Positions 1 through 7,816 of a DNA stretch of 64,000 nucleotides are shown here, piece by piece. Position 1 is the stretch's first letter. Each line of letters starts with the position of its first letter. The translations under genes were made by a program, and so were the position numbers. The stretch lies in assembly GCF_900101115.1 (NCBI RefSeq), contig NZ_FNFU01000004.1, positions 62,001 to 126,000 of the forward strand. The letters run 5' to 3'. The notes beneath the pieces were generated by a model. That model ran no database searches. It was given only the letters and a program-made list of their open reading frames with translations, and had not been told where the DNA came from. This stretch comes from Cryobacterium psychrotolerans (GTDB lineage: Bacteria > Actinomycetota > Actinomycetes > Actinomycetales > Microbacteriaceae).

Positions 1-29
1 ACCCGGTCGGTGGCAGGTTGCCCGCAGCC

Positions 30-70
30 GTTCACCTCCCGTTCACCAACCGGGGGGAGGTCCGTTAACC
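30..70 (+). promoter_or_regulatory. PHO box (PhoP-binding direct repeats) upstream of pstS
   Basis: Two copies of GTTCACC lie exactly 11 bp apart (30-36 and 41-47), and a related GTTAACC follows at 64-70. Direct repeat units of 11 nt beginning GTTCACC are the classic actinobacterial PhoP operator. The position, about 110 bp before the pstS start, suits activation of the pst operon under phosphate starvation. The repeats are seen directly; PhoP binding is inferred from the Streptomyces consensus. Confidence 0.8.
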
Positions 71-153
71 CGCCCGGGTAGCGTAGCTCGCGGGCCAGCA
101 CCGGCCCTGCCCAGCAGTTAGTCACTTGCATTCAACCCTCGAAAGGGATCCTC

Positions 154-1239
154 GTGAATTTCAAGCAGTATGGCCGACCCGCGGTCATCGCTATCGCAGC
201 CGCCCTCGCACTCTCCTCCTGCGCCGCCAACGAGGGCGCAGCCCCCGACAAGGCCGCGAGCGACCTGTCCGGCACGATCAACGCCGGCGGCGCCTCCTCG
301 CAGCAGGCAGCACAGGAAGCGTGGACCGCCGCCTTCCAGACGACAAACCCCGACGTCACGATCAACTACGACCCCTCCGGCTCCGGAGCGGGCCGCGAAG
401 CCTTCATCTCCGGCGGCTCCGACTTCGCCGGCTCGGACTCGTTCCTGAAGGACGAAGAGCTGGCGGGCGAGTTCGCCACCTGCGCCCCCGACGCCAAGGC
501 AGTCGACCTGCCCGTGTACATCTCGCCGATCGCCGTGATCTTCAACGTCGAGGGAGTCACCGACCTCAACCTGGACGCCGCCACGCTCGCCAAGATCTTC
601 AAGGGCGACATCACGACCTGGAACGACCCGGCAATCGCCGCCCTGAACAAGGACGCGAAGCTCCCGTCGACGCCGATCACCGCCGTGCACCGCTCGGACG
701 ACTCGGGCACCACGAAGAACTTCGCGGACTACCTGGGCCAGAACGCGCCCGATGTGTGGACCGAAAAGGCCGAAGACCCGTTCCCGTACAAGACCGGCGA
801 GGGCGCGCAGGGCACCTCCGGTGTCGTTGACGCCGTCACCAATGGCGTGGGCACCATCGGCTACGCCGACGCCTCACGCGCCGGAGACCTGGGCGTCGCA
901 AAGATCAAGGTCGGCGACAAGTTCGTCGGTTACACCGCGGACGCCGCGGCCGCCGTCGTGAACGACTCGCCCCTCGTAGAGGGCCGCGACGCCAGCGACC
1001 TCGCCATCGCCCTCGACCGCAAGACCACCGACGCGACGCACTACCCGCTCGTTCTGGTGAGCTACGCGATCGTCTGCACCGAGTACGCCGACGCCGACAA
1101 GGCCGCACTCGTCAAGGAGTACGTCGGCTACATGGCGGGCGCCGAGGGACAGGCCGAGGCGGCCAAGTCCGCCGGAGCCGCCCCGCTCTCGACCGAGTTG
1201 CAGGACAAGGTCGCGGCGGTACTGAAAACCGTCAAGTAA
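154..1239 (+). CDS. pstS: Phosphate ABC transporter substrate-binding lipoprotein PstS
   Basis: This is the extracytoplasmic phosphate receptor of the PstSCAB importer, 361 aa, the usual family length. It starts with GTG, with GAAAGGGA about 7 nt upstream. The signal peptide is short and hydrophobic and ends in a lipobox (LSSC, Cys23), so the protein should be lipid-anchored outside the membrane. Family features visible are the N-terminal GTINAGGASS segment, the SGSGAGREAFISGG phosphate-contacting region (about residues 73-90) and HRSDDSGTT (about 179). It is the first gene of pstSCAB, behind a PHO box. A strong hairpin separates it from pstC, which would allow more PstS than permease. Confidence 0.96.
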   Translation: MNFKQYGRPAVIAIAAALALSSCAANEGAAPDKAASDLSGTINAGGASSQQAAQEAWTAAFQTTNPDVTINYDPSGSGAGREAFISGGSDFAGSDSFLKDEELAGEFATCAPDAKAVDLPVYISPIAVIFNVEGVTDLNLDAATLAKIFKGDITTWNDPAIAALNKDAKLPSTPITAVHRSDDSGTTKNFADYLGQNAPDVWTEKAEDPFPYKTGEGAQGTSGVVDAVTNGVGTIGYADASRAGDLGVAKIKVGDKFVGYTADAAAAVVNDSPLVEGRDASDLAIALDRKTTDATHYPLVLVSYAIVCTEYADADKAALVKEYVGYMAGAEGQAEAAKSAGAAPLSTELQDKVAAVLKTVK

Positions 1240-1251
1240 CACAACTCGAAC

Positions 1252-1299
1252 CTGCCCGGCCCGGAACGTCGCATTGCATGCGGCTGACGGGTCGGGCAG
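1252..1299 (+). terminator. Attenuator-like hairpin between pstS and pstC
   Basis: Bases 1252-1263 pair with 1288-1299: 12 bp with one G-U. The loop is 24 nt and no T-tract follows. It sits 12 nt after the pstS stop and 75 nt before pstC. Partial termination or 3'-end protection of the pstS message is the usual role of such hairpins in pst operons; that role is inferred here. Confidence 0.55.
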
Positions 1300-1374
1300 A
1301 CTGGGGTTTGTGGCCGTCGGCTCCATTCCCCCGTTACAACGACTTCACCCAAGCGCTCCAGGGAGACACCGGCA

Positions 1375-2319
1375 ATGACCACCGCAGTTGACCGCGATGC
1401 ACTCCGGACCACCCAGCGGGTCGGCGACCGGGTCTTTTCCACCGCCACGATCGTGGCCGGCAGTCTCATCCTCGCGGTGCTCGCCGCCGTCGCCATCTTC
1501 CTGTTCGTGCAGAGCATCCCGGCATTCCTGGCCGTCCCGGAGGACTTCGACCCGGGCGTGTCCAACTTCTGGGCCTACGTCTGGCCGCTCGCGTTCGGCA
1601 CCCTCTGGTCGGCCTTGCTCGCGCTGATCATGGCCATCCCCGTGGCCATCGGAATCGCGCTGTTCATCTCGCACTACGCTCCGCGCAAGGTGTCGCAGGG
1701 CCTGGGCTACATCATCGACCTGCTCGCCGCGGTGCCGTCCGTGGTCTTCGGCCTGTGGGGCATCGGCGTGCTGGCGCCCATGCTTCAGCCGTTCTACAGC
1801 ACCCTGGTCGAATGGTTCGGCTGGTTCCCGCTCTTCGCTGGGCCGGTCTCCGGTACCGGCCGCACGATTTTCACCGTCGCGATCGTCCTCGCCGTCATGG
1901 TCCTGCCGATCATCACCGCGATCTCGCGGGAGGTCTTCCTGCAGACGCCGGTCCTGCACGAGGAAGCCGCCCTTGCCCTCGGCGCCACCCGCTGGGAAAT
2001 GATCACCATGGCCGTGCTCCCCTTCGGACGCGCGGGCATCATCTCGGCCGCCATGCTCGGCCTCGGCCGCGCCCTCGGCGAGACCATGGCCGTCGCCATG
2101 GTGCTCTCCCCGAGCCCCCAGGTCATCTTCCAGCTGCTGACCTCGCAGAACCCGACCACCATCGCGGCGAACATCGCGCTGAACTTCCCTGAGGCGCACG
2201 GCGTCGGCGTGAACATCCTGCTCGCGACCGGGCTGATCCTGTTCGTCATCACCCTCGCCGTGAATATGCTCGCCCGCTACATCATCAACCGCCGCAAGGC
2301 ATTCTCGGGAGCGAACTGA
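1375..2319 (+). CDS. pstC: Phosphate ABC transporter permease PstC
   Basis: This is one of the two membrane subunits of the phosphate importer (314 aa). About six membrane segments are visible, the first at residues 22-44. The cytoplasmic EAA loop that docks on PstB is at about residues 195-207 (EEAALALGATRW). The ATG start has AGGGAGA about 9 nt upstream. Its TGA stop shares one base with the pstA ATG (TGATG), so the two permeases are translationally coupled and likely made in equal amounts. Confidence 0.95.
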   Translation: MTTAVDRDALRTTQRVGDRVFSTATIVAGSLILAVLAAVAIFLFVQSIPAFLAVPEDFDPGVSNFWAYVWPLAFGTLWSALLALIMAIPVAIGIALFISHYAPRKVSQGLGYIIDLLAAVPSVVFGLWGIGVLAPMLQPFYSTLVEWFGWFPLFAGPVSGTGRTIFTVAIVLAVMVLPIITAISREVFLQTPVLHEEAALALGATRWEMITMAVLPFGRAGIISAAMLGLGRALGETMAVAMVLSPSPQVIFQLLTSQNPTTIAANIALNFPEAHGVGVNILLATGLILFVITLAVNMLARYIINRRKAFSGAN

Positions 2320-3407
2320 TGAGCACCACCACCGTCGGCGCGCCGCTCACCAACTCGCTCACCGCCGGCAAACTCCCCAAGCACACGTCCCTGGCCGTCC
2401 TGGCGGCGAGCTGGCTGGTGGCCGGTGCCGTGTTCCTGATGCTGCAGCTGTCGGGAGCCAGCGAGGATTTCAACATCGCCGGCACGCTCGTCTTCGGCAC
2501 CGTGCTCTACGGCATCGCCATCTACCTGCTCTCCTACTTCGTCGAGGGAGTGCGCAAGGCCAAGGACCGCCTGGTCACCGCCCTCGTGACGGCAGCGTTC
2601 GTGGTCGCGCTCCTGCCGCTCGTGTCACTGGTCGTGACGACCGTCACCAACGGCCTGCCCGCGTTCCTCACGCCGACGTTCTTCACGTCGTCGCAGCGCA
2701 ACGTGGTCGGCGCCGGCGGCGGCGCCCTGCACGCGGTCGTGGGCACACTGCTCATCACCGGACTGGCCGGGATCATTTCGGTTCCGATCGGGCTGCTCGC
2801 CGCGATCTACCTCACCGAGTACGGGCGCGGCCGCCTCGCGCGCGGCATCACGTTCTTCGTCGACGTGATGACCGGGATCCCCTCGATCGTCGCCGGGCTG
2901 TTCGCCTTCGCCCTCTTCTCGCTCCTGTTCGACGACCCCGGGATCCGCTTCGGGTTCGGTGGGGCGATCGCGTTGTGCGTGCTGATGATTCCGGTGGTCG
3001 TGCGCTCGAGCGAGGAAATGCTCAAGCTCGTGCCCAACGAACTGCGTGAGGCCGCGTACGCGCTCGGGGTTCCGAAGTGGCTCACGATCGTCAAGGTCGT
3101 GCTGCCGACATCCATCGCCGGAATCATCACCGGCGTCATGATCTCGATCTCCCGCGTGATCGGCGAGACCGCGCCGCTGCTGATCATCTCCGGCTTCACG
3201 GCGAGCATGAACTACAACCTGTTCAGCGAGCGGATGATGACGCTGCCGGTGTTCGTGTACAACCAGTACGCCAACCAGGGCACCGACGCGCAGGCCTACA
3301 TCGACCGGGCCTGGGCCGGCGCGCTGACGCTCATCCTGATCGTCATGGTGCTCAACGGCCTCGCCCGGCTCATCGCCAAGATCTTCTCCCCCAAGCTCGG
3401 CCGCTAG
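2319..3407 (+). CDS. pstA: Phosphate ABC transporter permease PstA
   Basis: This is the second permease subunit (362 aa), partner of PstC. The EAA loop is at about residues 243-254 ([12 protein letters not shown]). The N-terminus is longer than in the E. coli protein, with two extra hydrophobic segments before the transporter core, as is usual for actinobacterial PstA. The start codon overlaps the pstC stop by one base. PstB follows 20 nt downstream. Confidence 0.94.
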   Translation: MSTTTVGAPLTNSLTAGKLPKHTSLAVLAASWLVAGAVFLMLQLSGASEDFNIAGTLVFGTVLYGIAIYLLSYFVEGVRKAKDRLVTALVTAAFVVALLPLVSLVVTTVTNGLPAFLTPTFFTSSQRNVVGAGGGALHAVVGTLLITGLAGIISVPIGLLAAIYLTEYGRGRLARGITFFVDVMTGIPSIVAGLFAFALFSLLFDDPGIRFGFGGAIALCVLMIPVVVRSSEEMLKLVPNELREAAYALGVPKWLTIVKVVLPTSIAGIITGVMISISRVIGETAPLLIISGFTASMNYNLFSERMMTLPVFVYNQYANQGTDAQAYIDRAWAGALTLILIVMVLNGLARLIAKIFSPKLGR

Positions 3408-3427
3408 CCGTCAACTCGAAGGATTAC

Positions 3428-4207
3428 ATGTCCAAGCGCATCGAAGTCACCGACCTCAACGCCTTCTACGGCAAGTTCCTCGCCGTCGAAGGGGTCTCCC
3501 TGACGATCGAGCCCCGCAGCGTGACGGCCTTCATCGGGCCCAGCGGCTGCGGCAAGTCCACCCTGCTGCGCACCCTCAACCGCATGCACGAGGTCATCCC
3601 GGGCGCCTACGTCGAGGGCGAGGTGCTCATCGACGGCAACAACCTGTACGGTCCCGGCGTGGACCCGGTGCTCGTTCGCCGCCAGGTGGGCATGGTGTTC
3701 CAGCGCCCGAACCCGTTCCCCACCATGTCGATCCAGGACAACGTGCTGGCCGGCGTGAAGCTCAACAACCGACGGATGTCCAAGGGCGACGCAGATGACC
3801 TCACCGAGAAGTCCCTCCGCGGCGCCAACCTCTGGAACGAGGTCAAGGACCGCCTGAACGGGCCGGGTTCGGGCCTCTCCGGCGGCCAGCAGCAGCGCCT
3901 CTGCATCGCCCGCGCGATCGCGGTCGAGCCCGACGTCATCCTGATGGACGAGCCGTGCTCGGCGCTCGACCCCATCTCCACGCTCGCGATCGAGGACCTC
4001 ATCGAGGAGATGAAGGCCGACTACACGATCGTGATCGTGACACACAACATGCAGCAGGCATCCCGCGTCTCCGACCGCACGGCCTTCTTCAACATCGCCG
4101 GCACCGGAAAGCCGGGCAAGCTGATCGAGTACGACGACACGACCACGATCTTCTCCAACCCGAGCGTGCAGTCCACCGAGGACTACGTCTCCGGCCGCTT
4201 CGGCTAA
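3428..4207 (+). CDS. pstB: Phosphate ABC transporter ATP-binding protein PstB
   Basis: This is the ATPase that powers phosphate import (259 aa). Walker A is GPSGCGKST at about 37-45, the signature is LSGGQQQRL at about 150, and Walker B is VILMDEP at about 170. The reading frame stays open far upstream into pstA, but the ATG at 3428 has GAAGGA 4 nt upstream and gives the normal family length. It is the last gene of pstSCAB. No phoU follows; the next gene is convergent. Confidence 0.96.
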   Translation: MSKRIEVTDLNAFYGKFLAVEGVSLTIEPRSVTAFIGPSGCGKSTLLRTLNRMHEVIPGAYVEGEVLIDGNNLYGPGVDPVLVRRQVGMVFQRPNPFPTMSIQDNVLAGVKLNNRRMSKGDADDLTEKSLRGANLWNEVKDRLNGPGSGLSGGQQQRLCIARAIAVEPDVILMDEPCSALDPISTLAIEDLIEEMKADYTIVIVTHNMQQASRVSDRTAFFNIAGTGKPGKLIEYDDTTTIFSNPSVQSTEDYVSGRFG

Positions 4208-4208
4208 C

Positions 4209-4223
4209 CCGCCCGTCAGGCGG
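4209..4223. terminator. Short hairpin between convergent pstB and pabC-like gene
   Basis: CCGCC (4209-4213) pairs with GGCGG (4219-4223) around a 5-nt loop. It spans the 8-bp gap and the two facing stop codons, so it could serve both directions. The stem is short and lacks a T-tract, hence the low confidence. Confidence 0.3.
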
Positions 4224-5103
4224 TGCGGCCGAGCAGGTAGGCGTTGAAGGCGCTGGTGCGCTCGGCGTCGACCGGGAACGGTGCGCCGTCGAGCTCGGTC
4301 ACGGCGACGGCGAGGCGCACGCTGGAGACCAGCCAGGCGGCATCCGCTGCCCGCAGCTCGTCGACCGGGATGTCGCGGTATTCGACGCTCTCCCCCGCCG
4401 CCTCCAGGTACTCGAACAGGCTCTGCTGGGTGGTGCCGTGCAGGATGGCGCCGCTCGGCGCCGGGGTGACGTACCTGCCGCCCGAGCGGATGACCACGCT
4501 CGAGGTGGGTCCCTCCATCACGTAGCCGTCGTGGGTGACGAAGATGGTGTCGTCCGCGCCGCGGCGTTTGGCCTCGCGCAGCGCGGCCATGTTGATCGCG
4601 TAGCTGAGCGTCTTGGCGCCCATGAGCAGCCAGGGCGCGACCTCGGCGACCCCCCGCGGGTAGCCGCGGTCGAGCGTGATCACGCGCACACCCTGGTCGC
4701 GAACGGCGCGGTAGTCGGGCGCCCTGGTCGCATGCAGCCAGGCCGTCGGCGCCGGCCCCGACTCGACGCCGCGGCTCAGCACGAACTTGAGGGCGAGTTC
4801 GCCGCCCTTGGGAAGACGGTCCACCGCGTGGGCGATGGCCGCGCGCCACTGGGCCGGATTCGGTACCGGGAGTTCGCAGATCTGGGCGGAGTTCACCAGG
4901 CGGCTGATGTGCGGCTCGACCTCCTGCGGGTGGCCGTTGACCACGCTGAGCGTCTCGAAGATGCCGTCGCCGCGCTGCGTGCTGAGCTCCCCCACCCGCA
5001 ACGCCGGTGCGGCGGAGTCCATCTCGTGGAAGGTGTCCTCGAAGTTTGTGCGGGACGAATCCGCGGGCACCGGGTCGATCAGCAGGGTGAAGGGCAGGTT
5101 CAT
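4216..5103 (-). CDS. pabC: Class IV aminotransferase, probable aminodeoxychorismate lyase
   Basis: This is a PLP enzyme of fold type IV (295 aa). The PLP lysine is in GAKTLSYAINM (about residues 162-172). An EGPTSS motif about 35 residues further on binds the cofactor phosphate and carboxylate side. The N-terminal QRGDGIFET motif is typical of 4-amino-4-deoxychorismate lyase, which releases pyruvate to give p-aminobenzoate for folate. Branched-chain or D-amino-acid transaminases share the fold, so substrate is inferred. It is a single-gene unit, convergent with pstB. Confidence 0.75.
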   Translation of the reverse strand: MNLPFTLLIDPVPADSSRTNFEDTFHEMDSAAPALRVGELSTQRGDGIFETLSVVNGHPQEVEPHISRLVNSAQICELPVPNPAQWRAAIAHAVDRLPKGGELALKFVLSRGVESGPAPTAWLHATRAPDYRAVRDQGVRVITLDRGYPRGVAEVAPWLLMGAKTLSYAINMAALREAKRRGADDTIFVTHDGYVMEGPTSSVVIRSGGRYVTPAPSGAILHGTTQQSLFEYLEAAGESVEYRDIPVDELRAADAAWLVSSVRLAVAVTELDGAPFPVDAERTSAFNAYLLGRTA

Positions 5104-5148
5104 GCCCCGAGCCTACTGGGATCTCCGGGCCCGGGCAGGGCCGCTGGC

Positions 5149-5174
5149 GAGTGTCAGCTCTGAGTGTCAGCTCT
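5149..5174. repeat. Perfect 13-bp tandem duplication at the rskA stop codon
   Basis: GAGTGTCAGCTCT occurs twice head to tail (5149-5161, 5162-5174). The proximal copy contains the rskA stop codon, so the second copy is a spare non-coding duplicate just after the gene. It looks like recent replication slippage. Confidence 0.85.
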
Positions 5175-6021
5175 GGATGGCGACGATCGGCGCCGAGGTG
5201 GGCTGCGGCGAGCCGCCCTGCGGCTCGACGGTCACGCCGACCTGGTCGCCGGCATGCATGGTGCCCTCAAGCACCCGCCAGACCGTTCCGGATCCGGTCG
5301 AGTCGAACGTTCCGGCGGGGACCGCCCCGGCGTCGTTCATGTACCAGAGCTGGTAGTCCTGGTCGGCCGACAGCGCGGGCAGGTCCTGGACCATCAGTGC
5401 CGACAGCCCGAGCTCACCCGACCAGACCAGGGTGGCCGGCTGGCCGTCCGTGGTCGTGGTTGCGGCGCGCTGGGCGTCGGGAGCGGCGTTGATCTCGGCG
5501 AGCTGGGCCGCCTGCTGCTGCTCGAACTGGTTCGAGTTCAGGGCCTGGCCGACGAAGGTACCGCCTGCGAACAGGGCGACGGCTGCCGCGGCGGCGACCA
5601 GCATCCCGGCCGGGCGCTGGAACCAGCGCCTCTGGGCGCGGTCGGCCGCGGCGGAGCGCCTGGTGGAGCGCTCGGCGGGCGCCGCGGCGGGCACGCCGAC
5701 GCCGGACTCGGTCACGCCGGCGGCCGGAGCGGCCTCGGGCGCCGACTGTTCGGCCGGAGCGGCCTCGGGCACGGGAAGCGGGGGCAGCTGCGGGGTGGAG
5801 GCGAGCCGGGCCATCAGGCTCGCCTTGAGGCCTTCGGACGGCTGGACCGGGTCCGCCGCCAGGCCGAGCGCGAGCGCGGTTTCGCCGAGCTCCGCCGCCT
5901 CGGTCCTGGCCTCGTCGGATCCGGCCAGGTACGCCTCGTAGACGGCCTTGTCGTCCGCGCCGAGCGCGTTCAGGGCATAGGCGCCGGACAGGTCGGCCGG
6001 GTTCTGCTTCTGCTCGGTCAT
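5167..6021 (-). CDS. rskA: Anti-sigma-K factor RskA
   Basis: This is a membrane-anchored anti-sigma factor (284 aa). The cytoplasmic N-terminal domain has the LSGAYALNALG motif seen at the start of RskA proteins. A single membrane helix lies at about residues 138-157, and an extracytoplasmic C-terminal RskA domain follows. It should hold SigK inactive until regulated intramembrane proteolysis releases it. The ATG overlaps the sigK stop by four bases (ATGA), so the pair is translationally coupled. An Ala/Pro/Ser-rich linker precedes the membrane helix. Confidence 0.9.
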   Translation of the reverse strand: MTEQKQNPADLSGAYALNALGADDKAVYEAYLAGSDEARTEAAELGETALALGLAADPVQPSEGLKASLMARLASTPQLPPLPVPEAAPAEQSAPEAAPAAGVTESGVGVPAAAPAERSTRRSAAADRAQRRWFQRPAGMLVAAAAAVALFAGGTFVGQALNSNQFEQQQAAQLAEINAAPDAQRAATTTTDGQPATLVWSGELGLSALMVQDLPALSADQDYQLWYMNDAGAVPAGTFDSTGSGTVWRVLEGTMHAGDQVGVTVEPQGGSPQPTSAPIVAIQS

Positions 6022-6629
6022 GACGCCACCCCCAATTCGTCTCGCAAGCGGATCATCCCGTCACGCAGACGGGTTTTCACGGTGCCGAGCGGAATGTCCA
6101 GGCGTTCGGCGACTTCGCTGTGACTGAACCCGCCGTAGTACGCGAGGCTGACCGCCTCGCGTTGGAGTTCCGTCAGTCTGGACATCGCCTTCTTCACCCT
6201 TTCGTGCTCGATTCGAACTTCTACGGTTTCGGAAACATGGTCGTATTCGACCGCGAGATCGCGGATTCCGATCTTCTGGTCCCGGTCGCGCCCGGCCTGC
6301 GACGCGCGAATCCGGTCGACCGCCCGCCGGTGGGCCATCGTCATAATCCAGGTCGATGCCCCGCCACGCGTCGGTTCGAACCGTGTAGCGCTCTGCCAGA
6401 TCTCCAGGAAGATCTCCTGGGTCACTTCTTCGGACTGTGCATGGTCGACCAGCAGGCGTTTGACGAGGCCAAGAACCCGCGGGGCGATCTCGTCGTACAG
6501 TTCTCCGAATGCCGCCTGGTCCCCGTGCGCGATCCGGCCGAGCAGCTCCTTCCTGGTGGCAGGAGCCGTCGACTCGGAGTCGTACGTGGAGTCGGCAGTC
6601 ATGAGAACAAGCATGTCAGGTCTCGTCAT
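6018..6629 (-). CDS. sigK: ECF RNA polymerase sigma factor SigK
   Basis: This is an ECF19-type sigma factor (up to 203 aa). Region 2 lies at about residues 42-110 and includes DHAQSEEVTQEIFLEIWQ. Region 4 lies at about 150-200, with a helix-turn-helix in AERLDIPLGTVKTRL. Three in-frame ATGs (6629, 6614, 6602) precede the conserved sequence and none has a clear ribosome-binding site; the shortest still keeps the whole domain. It is followed by its anti-sigma gene rskA. In mycobacteria this pair controls secreted antigens under redox control; the local regulon is unknown. Confidence 0.92.
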   Translation of the reverse strand: MTRPDMLVLMTADSTYDSESTAPATRKELLGRIAHGDQAAFGELYDEIAPRVLGLVKRLLVDHAQSEEVTQEIFLEIWQSATRFEPTRGGASTWIMTMAHRRAVDRIRASQAGRDRDQKIGIRDLAVEYDHVSETVEVRIEHERVKKAMSRLTELQREAVSLAYYGGFSHSEVAERLDIPLGTVKTRLRDGMIRLRDELGVAS

Positions 6630-6643
6630 GTTCCATGTAGAGG

Positions 6644-6670
6644 GTTCGGTGCCGAGTCCCGCGCGGATTG
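6644..6670 (-). promoter_or_regulatory. Candidate SigK-type autoregulatory promoter
   Basis: On the minus strand CAATCC (6670-6665) and CCGAAC (6649-6644) lie 15 bp apart, just upstream of sigK. They resemble the SigK promoter pattern CCATCC / CCGAAT, with one mismatch in each box and a slightly short spacer. Autoregulation is common for this sigma family. This is only a pattern match. Confidence 0.35.
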
Positions 6671-6720
6671 GTCGAATGTCTCGTGTCCGGGCAACCGGTG
6701 GCCCCCTCGACAGTCGCGTG

Positions 6721-6748
6721 GGACGACCGGAGGTGGACGACCGGAGGT
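6721..6748. repeat. Perfect 14-bp tandem duplication upstream of sigK
   Basis: GGACGACCGGAGGT is present twice without a gap. It lies between the candidate sigK promoter and the large inverted repeat at 6752-6831. Confidence 0.85.
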
Positions 6749-6751
6749 GAA

Positions 6752-6831
6752 GGTCGGGCCGCAGAACGCCTCTCGGCGTGCGGCCGCTCTAGGCGGCGAA
6801 TATTGGAGCCCGGGGTTACTGCGGCCCGACC
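6752..6831. other. Large inverted repeat with nested hairpins, candidate structured RNA or terminator
   Basis: A perfect 13-bp inverted repeat (6752-6764 with 6819-6831) encloses two smaller hairpins: ACGCC/GGCGT with a TCTC loop (6766-6779) and GCCGC/GCGGC with a 5-nt loop (6783-6797). The result is an 80-nt multi-branch structure. It lies 79 nt downstream of the unknown gene ending at 6910 and about 120 nt upstream of sigK, so it could terminate the first or act in the leader of the second. No tRNA T-loop motif or anticodon arm is present. Function is unknown. Confidence 0.5.
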
Positions 6832-6909
6832 ATAACCCAGTGTAAACGAGGTCGGCCGCGGTCGGCGCGCTGTTCGCCCTGAGCGATGGCCTCGCCCGGG
6901 GCGGCTCGT

Positions 6910-7539
6910 TCAGTCGAGCGAGTGGTGGCGCCAGAGGCGGGCGCAGGCGGCGAAGTCCTGGGCGGTGGTGGAGAACCGGAGCGCCCGCGTGGTGAGCTCG
7001 GACGACCGGGCCGGCTCGGTGGCATCCAGGTCGTCGGCAACGCTCGTGCACCCGGCTCCGGTGACCCGGCAGAACGCGGCGGCGCGGTCGAGTGCGACGG
7101 CGAAGTCGCCGGAGAACGCGCCGCGGAGGATCTCGTCGGCCACCGCGATGATCTCGGCCGGTCCCGTCGGGATCGACGCGCCCGCCACGACGGGGTCGAT
7201 CGACACGGTCACGTCCACCCCACGCTGGTAGAGGAACGCCGTGCCGTCGGGGTCCTGCCGGATCAGCAGCCGAATCAGGTACATGCGCCAGAGCGCGCCG
7301 GGCAGGCTGCGGGGCGTGGCCCGGGACCACAGCTCGGCGACCGTGTCGATTCCGTGCTCGTCGGTGTACGCGATGAGGCGCTCGACGATGCGCGGATCCG
7401 GGTCGCTGCGCACGCGGGCCAGGAGGGCCTGGGCGGTTTCATGGGCGACGCGGCTGATCGACGCCGGGTCGTCCCCGCCCTGGAACGATTCGAACTTGCT
7501 GCCGGAGAACTGGGTCGGCTTGTGGAAGTCCTCTGCCAT
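6910..7539 (-). CDS. Conserved actinobacterial protein of unknown function
   Basis: The 209-aa product has no signal peptide, membrane segment or catalytic motif that I recognise. The sequence is mostly helical and mixed in charge, with an alanine-rich C-terminal part. The start is preceded by GAGGACAC. Codon use matches that of neighbouring genes. It is transcribed toward sigK but separated from it by 280 bp containing a strong inverted repeat, so it is probably an independent unit. Confidence 0.7.
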   Translation of the reverse strand: MAEDFHKPTQFSGSKFESFQGGDDPASISRVAHETAQALLARVRSDPDPRIVERLIAYTDEHGIDTVAELWSRATPRSLPGALWRMYLIRLLIRQDPDGTAFLYQRGVDVTVSIDPVVAGASIPTGPAEIIAVADEILRGAFSGDFAVALDRAAAFCRVTGAGCTSVADDLDATEPARSSELTTRALRFSTTAQDFAACARLWRHHSLD

Positions 7540-7630
7540 CGTGTCCTCCCTCGGTTTGTCGGATGGTCGTGGGCCTGCATCAACGGTACCGACAAAAGCT
7601 CCGGGAAATCCGCGATAGATTATTACCCGC

Positions 7631-7703
7631 GGGCCTCTAGCTCAGTTGGTAGAGCAAAGGACTTTTAATCCTTGGGTCGTCGGTTCGAGCCCGACGGGGC
7701 CCA
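7631..7703 (+). tRNA. tRNA-Lys (anticodon UUU)
   Basis: The 73-nt cloverleaf is complete. The 7-bp acceptor stem pairs 7631-7637 with 7696-7702, with discriminator A at 7703. The D-loop contains AGTTGGTAGA, the anticodon stem AAGGA/TCCTT encloses TTT at 7664-7666, and the T-arm reads GTCGG TTCGAGC CCGAC. The 3' CCA is not encoded. Confidence 0.98.
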
Positions 7704-7816
7704 CCCTCGCGCCTCTCGTGCGCCTCCGGCGCCGAATCAGGCAGCTTCGCTCCCAGTTCCCTCGGTTATCCTGATCGCGGCCCGCGAACACTACGAGCGA
7801 TACGAGAGGATGCCGA

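Noticed and set aside
6752-6831. Possible tRNA or tRNA-Sec in the sigK upstream structure
   Set aside because: There is no T-loop TTCGA, no anticodon stem-loop and no CCA-ready acceptor end; only the overall branching is tRNA-like.
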